A stretch of 64,000 bases of DNA, taken from contig NC_087069.1 of assembly GCF_963678635.1 (NCBI RefSeq), positions 14,980,660-15,044,659 on the forward strand. Direction: 5' to 3'. This DNA is from Symsagittifera roscoffensis. Taxonomy: Eukaryota > Xenacoelomorpha > Acoela > Convolutidae. Positions 57,674 to 64,000 of this stretch are shown here, one piece after another (positions within the stretch are counted from its first letter, which is position 1; each line of letters opens with the position of its first letter). The notes under the pieces are model-generated. The model saw only the letters and a program-made list of their open reading frames with translations. It did not search any database and was not told the origin of the DNA. The translations under genes and the position numbers were made by a program.

Positions 57674-59565
57674 GAGAAACTGCAAGTAGCTTTTCGGCAC
57701 TGTGAAATTCGATAGGTGATTCGATATGCCTTAGGAGTAAAAAAAAAGTGTTTTGGAGGGTGTTTTTCAAACTTCAATTGGAATCTTCTATTTCTGAAAA
57801 ACGTTGAAAAGGTCCTATTAAGGGGGAAAATTAGAATGAGCCAGACGATATGGCAATACGACGAACATCAGTCCAAGAAAACTACGGTAGAAAAATTCCT
57901 GATCGCAAGTTGTAATGATAAAACAGTAGGATTTTTGATAGAGAGCGTTCAGCGGATAAAGTAGGATCCAAACCCTCACGATTGCAAAAAAATTGGCAGG
58001 TAACGACGTTATCTCCCGCAAAGCTACCGCTTGGAAACTTCAGAACTGTGACTTAATTTGAGTCCCAGTTCTGAAGTGACTAAGAGTCACAAGAAGTGAC
58101 TAAGTACTGACACTTCTTTTGAATAGTGAAAGTTGTAGGGTTACCCGAGCGTAGTGACAAATATTCTCTGGAAAGGCAACTATTGAAAAAACTGCTGTCG
58201 AGAAACTCGTGACAGGAACTAATCTCAACACGAGCATGAAAGAATGTCAACGGTTACGAAAGTTCACAGGCTCAGATAGACTATTGCTTATGAACTTCAA
58301 TTGAAATGCAGGGTTGTGTTGAAGTATAAACTTGATCTGGAGCAGCTCAAGGAAAATTCGAAGCTGCACCAGAAAGCTGATCTCTCTGCGATTGGTAGTG
58401 GCACACAAAGAAAGACTGTCAGAACTGATCGACAATATCAGGGGCAAACAACAGAGACCATCGCAGACAAGGAGGAAGACGAAAGCAAGACGGGAGCAGA
58501 AGCTGAAATCAGAGTAAATGTCTGCGATTCGAAGACAGGGGTGAGGAGAGTGTGATTTGTTTTTTGTGCCTTGTGAAATTAATTACTCGTGGCCTGCAAA
58601 ACAATGACCACAGTACTTTTGCCCGTTGGCTCAGACGAATTTTCAAAAGAAAACTAACTTGGACAATTGGGTTGAACTATTAAAAATTCTTTAAAAAAGT
58701 TCAAGAATCTGTACATAGACTGAAGTTTCTGAGAAAATGTCTGAAAAATGATCTAATACCGGACTTTTTGAAGTTTAGGGTCCCCGAGAACTCGTTTTTT
58801 TGGACCAAACTGTGCGTAGTTTTCAAATAAAACTACTAAGGACTGAAACTTCAAGGGCAAATGAGGACAGGAAAAGGTACGAGGAGATGGTAATGAAGGC
58901 AAGATCACTGGTGCAAAAAGAAATCGACGAACAGTGGTGGGCATCCATTTTCCGCTTCGTGAGGCGTCAAGTTGAGGCAAGCTTAAAGACAACATCAGAA
59001 AACCATAGAAAAAAATTAGAAAAACTGTCCGAGAGACCAAACAAAAACCTCTTGGCGGAGAAATGAGCGATCAGTTAAGGTGCTTGATAATATTGAATGG
59101 CCTGGATGGGTACATGAAGTGCTATTAATGGCCCGAAGCCTCCCATTAGAGACAAATTTAACGAAACGCACTTTTTGGCTGATATCGATATTTTCCTCTC
59201 ACAATTGAAAAATCAAAAAACATCTGGTGAGTCTTTATGTGAAACAGAAGCCGCGACAAAGGCATATGCAAAAAACGTAAGGCAAACCTCAATAGACAAA
59301 CCCGTTGAAAAAAACGAGGAAATATCTCAAAGATAATGAGTTGTTGGCTGTGCCTTTGATAAGGGGGTTGGTTTTTGCATAATGAGGAAAGAAACGTATG
59401 AATCATTGTTGCAGTCTGCTGAGTTTTTGAAAAAAAAATCACTGATGAGGTTATACTGAAAATTGAGAAAGAGCTTAACAAAGAATTACTTGCCATGAAC
59501 AAAAACGACGAGATAAGTGATCAGTTATATTATAAGTTGAGGTCAACAGGGGGACAACTGCCCGT

Positions 59566-60760
59566 TTGTACGGTTTAGCTAAAGTACACAAGGCTGAGAC
59601 ACTCCTACGACGAGTGATATCACTTCCGGGCAGCTCGTATGAGAACCTTAACAAAACTCTTGCAAATATCGATGGAGCCAATATAGATACCAACACTAAA
59701 GATGCCAGAGAAACAACAGAAAAAATGTCTCTAGGTCCGGATGAAACCATAATTCTCTTGATGTGAAAAGGTTGTACACTAATATTCCCCTGCGGGAAGC
59801 AATTGAAATTGCCCTACAGAAGCTGTACATCCAGGAGTCGCCTCCTGAAATTCAAAAAGCAACCATGAAAAGACTTTTGAATATGGCGGTCAGCAAAGTA
59901 TATTTCAAATGTAATGATTATGGTATGTGCAGTTTGGTGGTCTAGCAATGGGTGCTTCCCTCGCGGTAATTCTGGCAAACCTATGGCTGAAAAAGTACGA
60001 GTTTGCTCTAATACAAGAAACACCTTCGGGAACCGAGATAAAGCCATTAGAACAAAAACGGTTTGTGGCCATGCTGCCGCAGGAAAGTAACATATAGATC
60101 AAAGGGCGTTGAATGCAAGTGTTGCCGAAACTGGTATCATCTTAAATGCGGGAAAATATCCGATGATGTGTACGCATCAACAACTGAGACATTTTGGTAC
60201 TGTGAAAGCTGCTGCGGAGCTAAGAACAAGGAGAAGGATACTCCACAAGTAAATTTGTTCCTCAGGTTTGTGGATGACATTGTTAGAACAGTAAGAGATG
60301 AGCCGAGTTGTGTTCTCGGTGCCGCCAATTCTCTTCATCCAAATCTACAGTTCACTCAAGAGGAAAGTATTTCAGTGGAAAAATTGCCCTTCGTGAATGT
60401 ATCCCAGGATAGGATAGGGATGTAACCTGCAGATGGTATCCAAAACCAACAGATACTGGGAACATATTGAGCTACAGAATCTGCGCCCCAACTCATTATA
60501 AGTGTAATGTTATCCAAGGTACTGTACACAGAGTTTTTGGGAGTACATCTAACTGGCAGCAATTTGATAAGACTATGGAAACCAATAGGGCAAAATGGCT
60601 GACAAATCAGTACCCTGAAAGTTGGTCCGCAAAGGTGGCAACAGACGCCCTGTGCAAAATCATCGAGGTTAAGGGCAAGCCCCTGGCTAGCGAGAGGACT
60701 TTGTCAACTCAATCACCAAAAGATGTGAAGCCCCCAATTCTGCTGGTGCAATAGAGGGGT
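59566..60760 (+). pseudogene. PLE reverse transcriptase with internal PHD-type zinc finger
   Basis: Pieces in order: LYGLAKVHKAETLLRRVISL (59,566 on); motif A KRLYTNIPLREAIE (59,766); motif B GLAMGASLAVILANLW (~59,940-59,990, different frame); a Cys/His-rich PHD-like finger (60,063-60,235) with PCCRRKV, ECKCC, NWYHLKCG and WYCESCC; then motif C FLRFVDDIVRTVR (~60,250-60,290); and the thumb SNWQQFDKTMETNRAKWL (60,540 on). Frame changes occur near 59,936 and 60,420. Order and spacing place the finger inside the RT palm. Confidence 0.8.
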
Positions 60761-60801
60761 AAACAAATCCAAGCAGGTTACGAAATTTAACTAACGCTCA
60801 A

Positions 60802-61266
60802 GTGGTTATCACCACCAGAAAACTAGAATCAGGTTTACCATCACTGAAATCAGCATTTTCTAATGACCTCAAGTCAAGAGTGGTTTATAAATTGTCATGT
60901 AGTGAATGCACATTCACCTATGACGGACAAAATGATAGATTTTTGACCACTAGAATTGAGGAACATAAGAAAAGAGACTCACCGGTAGGCCTCCACCTTC
61001 AGCAATGCAGTCTTGATAGAAATAGCGCAGATCTTAGTTGGGAAAGTATAGATAGGTCAAACAACCAAACCAAACTTTTAACACTAGAGGCAATACATAT
61101 CAGGAAAGAGAAACCGGGCTTGAACACGCGCGATGAGTTTAGGAGCAGGGAGTTAACACTAAAAATTCAGTTCCAAGAACTTTTTGATTTAGTTTGGATC
61201 GAAATTATGACTCTGAAACTTCGAGACAGGTCAATTATAAACTGTTTAATTAAATTTAAAGGTTAA
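60802..61266 (+). CDS. PLE GIY-YIG endonuclease domain
   Basis: An open 154-residue segment. VVYKLSCSECTFTYDGQN is the GIY-YIG start: Tyr is kept, and the second motif reads YDGQ instead of the usual YIGQ. RFLTTRIEEHKKRDSPVGLH carries the conserved Arg and His. LEAIHIRKEKPGLNTR supplies the conserved Glu and Asn region. The domain nicks target DNA for PLE insertion. It is downstream of RT, in the canonical PLE order. Confidence 0.85.
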   Translation: MVITTRKLESGLPSLKSAFSNDLKSRVVYKLSCSECTFTYDGQNDRFLTTRIEEHKKRDSPVGLHLQQCSLDRNSADLSWESIDRSNNQTKLLTLEAIHIRKEKPGLNTRDEFRSRELTLKIQFQELFDLVWIEIMTLKLRDRSIINCLIKFKG

Positions 61267-61418
61267 AAGTATTTTAACCTAAATAGTAATTTTAGACGTG
61301 AACTGTGATTGGCTAACTCTTTAACAAGATGGTTAAGAACCAAAATGTATGTGAATTATTGAAAAAAAAACATTTGTGAATTGACGTTTTTTGTCATTTA
61401 GATTAGCTTAATGTTAAC

Positions 61419-61455
61419 ATCCTGACGATGCACATAGTTAAGTAAACGTTTGGAA
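61419..61455 (+). ncRNA. Degenerate hammerhead-like core at PLE unit 2 3' end
   Basis: CTGACGA at 61,422-61,428, then a weak stem II (GCACATAGTTAAGT), then AAACGTTTGG. The G of the conserved GAAA is displaced, so activity is unlikely. Confidence 0.3.
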
Positions 61456-61801
61456 TGTTCCTTTTATCAAAAACTTTACAATTCACTTCAATCAAAAAAG
61501 TTACCTATCCTAAAAACGTTGCGAAACATAAAAATTATATCAAAAAAGATGTGAAATAACTAAAACGGTGGTTGCGAAATCTTGCCAAAATTTATGAATT
61601 TTCAACTCTATAATAATGAGGAATGGGCTTTTGTCACTAATCTGCCAAGTCGTTATTTCGTATAAAAAAAAGTTTATTTTGGTTTTCCCAGCGTGTTTTG
61701 AAAAACCAATTTAACAACTTTATTACAAGCCCAGGTTTGTGTGCCTCACTGAAACGTGGCTTCATTTGTTTTTCAAAGACAGCAAATAAGAATTTTGAAA
61801 T

Positions 61802-61850
61802 CTTAATTTTAACGTTTTCGCACATTTTGTGCATCATCAGGATAAAAACG
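61802..61850 (-). ncRNA. Hammerhead-like core at the end of the minus-strand PLE
   Basis: On the minus strand, CTGATGA (61,834-61,840), a perfect stem II hairpin TGCAC-AAAA-TGTGC-type (61,820-61,833), then GAAA (61,816-61,819) and ACGTT. A very short palindromic stem III (AACGTT) is consistent with PLE-type dimeric ribozymes. Stem I is not convincing. Confidence 0.45.
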
Positions 61851-63900
61851 TTTACTATATTTTTAAGTACGATCAAAGATATGGAAAAAGTGACAAACAT
61901 GTATCAAAAATGCTCTAAAAATTTCTGACCAATCAAATTTAAACAATTGAAAAATTTAAATAATTTATCATTAATCACAATTTCCTGTAAGTTTTTGAGA
62001 TTTTTAAGTTTTTTTCTTTAAATGTTATAACAATTTGTTTGGAACTATGTTCGTTTCTGACACATCAAGTTTTTGAATTTTACCCATTTCATTCAAAGAC
62101 TACATATTAAGCGTTAGATCCCAGCTCTTAATTGCATCGCGCTTGCTCATTTTCAACTTTTCGCTCCAAATATGCAAAGCCTCTAGTGTGAGTAGCTTAT
62201 GAGTGTTTCCTGGTTGGTCTTAGATCTCTGACTTTAGCTCAGCAGTACCGCCTACCTCCATACTGCATTCTAGCACATGCTGTCCTTCTGGGGAGTCCTC
62301 TTTCTGGTGTAATTCAATCCTCGTGGCGGTTTTAGTTGGAGTTACATCCACTGCATGTAGGCTTATACACCACACTGGATCTGAGTTCATGTGCAAAGAA
62401 AGTTTCGGGGGATGGCAAGCATCTTTTCAACATTTTTAGTGTAAGAATTTGTTGTGCCTCGGATATTTGCCGCACCTTCGCTGCTGAACTTGGAATGGTT
62501 TACCTCGATATCTCATTGTCAAAGCGGGGGATGAATCTTTCAACCATTTATCCTTTCTTTCTCTGTTTTGATGTCATATTCTCTAGTTTTTTTCCTTCAA
62601 TAATCTTCTAAGAGTTTCAAACAAAACCCTGTCTAACCATTTTTCTGGGTTTTGATTTTCAATCCATTGCTTCCGATTTTTCTCCAATGCCCTGTCAAAA
62701 TTTACCCATATTGGGATACTTCTTAATACTTCTTAAAACCGGATGAACGTTTCTTCAGTATTTCAAAGGTGCGCAGCCTATAAAATTAAAAACGTTACCG
62801 GTATCTGTGGGTTTTAGAACCACCTACATGTGACCTGTTTTCGTGCGTCCTCAATTAAAATCAAGTGTAAAAAGGCCAAATTACCTTTACTATCAATTTC
62901 TTCTCTAGTAAACTGCAATTTGGATACAAATTTGTGGCAGCCTCGAGGAATACCCCTGGACCGCCCCCTCACATTTCTTATTTTGTCATCCACATGTCCT
63001 AGAAATACTTTATTACCATTTTCATTCCGATCTTTTCCCTGCTGTTTTTGAGAGTCCTCACTGTTTCAGCGTTGTTTGCGAACTCGGATTCCAATATGCC
63101 ACCACCTTCTAAGCGGAAAAAATTCAATAGGTTTCGCATTCTACTCCTTGAGTTCGATATGTCACCTTTTCTGAAATCCAGGGCAGACCGTCTTTCTGTA
63201 CATACCACAAACCAATAATTTAAAGTGTACCTTTTTCACAGCAAAAATTAGCTGCTTTTTCATAATTTTGATAGAAAGCTCTGTAAGATTGGTTTGCATG
63301 GCAAACAATCTCCGCATGGCTATTTCAAGATCTTTCTTGAGCGGGAAATTAGTGTACAAACTCAATAAATGAAGAGAAATTAAACTCTCAGCAGAGTACA
63401 ATTGAGTTTTCTCCAAGATCTCCTTGGACAGTTCGTATCTATGTTTTCCCACTCAGTTGTGTTATAGTATCTCACCAAAGATTGATTTAGATGGTGATAT
63501 GAGCTACCAGGTGAAGAAGGGACCGTTGTCCTTCAAATTGTTTCTGGCTTTTTCAACTCATTTGTCAGAGGGTGTCTATTTCACATTATTAGCATATTAC
63601 TTTGCTGCTGCTTCAATCTCACATAGTTTTTCTCCGGGTATTCTATTTAACTTCAGCTCAGACAAAAATTATCAATATCAGCAAGGAAATGAGGGTGATC
63701 AAACGTGTCACGTACCGAATGTTTTGGTCCAAAAGGAAAGACTTCTCGCAACCACTGCCGCACAACACTGTCTTTCTGAAAATATTTCAGGCTGTTTTTG
63801 TGTCAGCATATCAAGTTGTTGACATTACACCTTGCTTAATACTATCCGTAGGTGAGAAATGACATCATTAAGTACAACAGATATGAACTCGAGCATTCCC
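61802..63900 (-). mobile_element. Penelope-like element relic, minus strand
   Basis: From right to left: the N-terminal region (antisense of 63,520-63,720; HFLADID-like); RT motif A region SLYTNFPLKKDLEIAMRRL (63,162-63,452); motif C VDDKIRNVRG near 62,990; LQFTREEIDSKGNLAFLHL near 62,900; the thumb region near 62,640-62,800; and GIY-YIG remains (VVYKPTCSGCNSN, ELHQKEDSPEGQHVLEC) near 62,270-62,370. Many stops and shifts. It is placed tail-to-tail with PLE unit 2. It probably continues to the window edge. Confidence 0.75.
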
Positions 63901-64000
63901 AATCGGCTTGTTTGCTCTAAACTATCTCCAGCAGATTTGTTCAAAATGGAAGGTAGTTTGAACACATCTGTTAGAGGTAGTTTGGAGCAAGCAGGCCAAT
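63901..64000. repeat. Short inverted repeat at window edge
   Basis: CATTCCCAATCGGCTTGTTTGCTC..AAACTA near 63,894-63,922 is matched in inverse by TAGTTT..GAGCAAGCAGGCCAAT at 63,975-64,000. This may be the terminal hairpin of another element. The window ends here. Confidence 0.5.

Larger units (their letters stand above)
57674..61480 (+). mobile_element. Penelope-like element unit 2
   Basis: The 5' region nearly duplicates 35,591-36,990. It is followed by the PLE N-terminal region (~59,086-59,400, decayed), RT pieces, a PHD-type finger, RT motif C and a GIY-YIG endonuclease domain (60,802-61,266). The 3' end holds a degenerate hammerhead-like core (CTGACGA at 61,422). Head-to-tail units of this kind create the pseudo-LTR arrangement typical of PLEs. 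Several stops and frame changes make it inactive. Confidence 0.85.

Noticed and set aside
62336-63862. Plus-strand ORFs near the right end (91, 73, 132 and 86 aa)
   Set aside because: They are antisense to a minus-strand Penelope-like element whose RT and GIY-YIG motifs are recognisable.

Overview
This is an AT-rich animal (metazoan) genomic window. The evidence is a multi-exon glucosidase II alpha gene with canonical GT-AG introns, tRNA-derived SINEs, MITE-like repeats, a long satellite array, Penelope-like elements and a very large Ty3/gypsy-type LTR element. The phylum cannot be fixed from sequence alone; a marine invertebrate is my guess.

Left half (1-32,811, minus strand): the gene for the catalytic alpha subunit of ER glucosidase II (GANAB). 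I placed fifteen exons, from the initiator ATG with signal peptide (exon 1, 32,672-32,811) to exon 15 (5,107-5,333). They encode 864 codons in one continuous phase. The last ~100 codons of a normal GANAB are not in the window and should lie left of position 1. The introns are full of repeats. The 10.6-kb intron 7 holds a complete, intronless cytosolic non-specific dipeptidase gene (CNDP2-like, 15,862-17,292, same strand) and a ~4.35-kb satellite array built from a ~249-bp monomer and a ~356-bp second module.

Middle (32,812-35,590): upstream of GANAB is mostly AT-rich sequence. It also carries a 54-codon minus-strand ORF (35,087-35,251) for a predicted single-pass membrane micro-protein.

Right half (35,591-64,000): a nest of transposons. 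A Penelope-like element (PLE) is present as tandem units: the 5' part of unit 1 at 35,591-37,112, its remainder at 56,394-57,673, and unit 2 at 57,674-~61,480. A third PLE relic lies on the minus strand at ~61,800-63,900. Unit 1 is split by a ~19.3-kb LTR retroelement (37,113-56,393) with diverged LTRs, a 3.3-kb leader carrying a dispersed CCCTCCG motif, gag-like ORFs, RT, RNase H and integrase. After pol comes ~8.5 kb of additional coding sequence. That section includes a macrodomain-like region, an SGNH/GDSL-hydrolase-like region with all four block residues, a second ORF with a GSND motif, and several ORFs I do not recognise. The element is decayed by point stops, frameshifts and small tandem duplications.

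The host genes have ordinary housekeeping roles: N-glycan trimming in the ER and cytosolic dipeptide hydrolysis. The unusual biology is the giant retroelement with its non-canonical cargo, and the PLEs, which carry a PHD-type zinc finger between RT motifs B and C and hammerhead-like cores near their ends.
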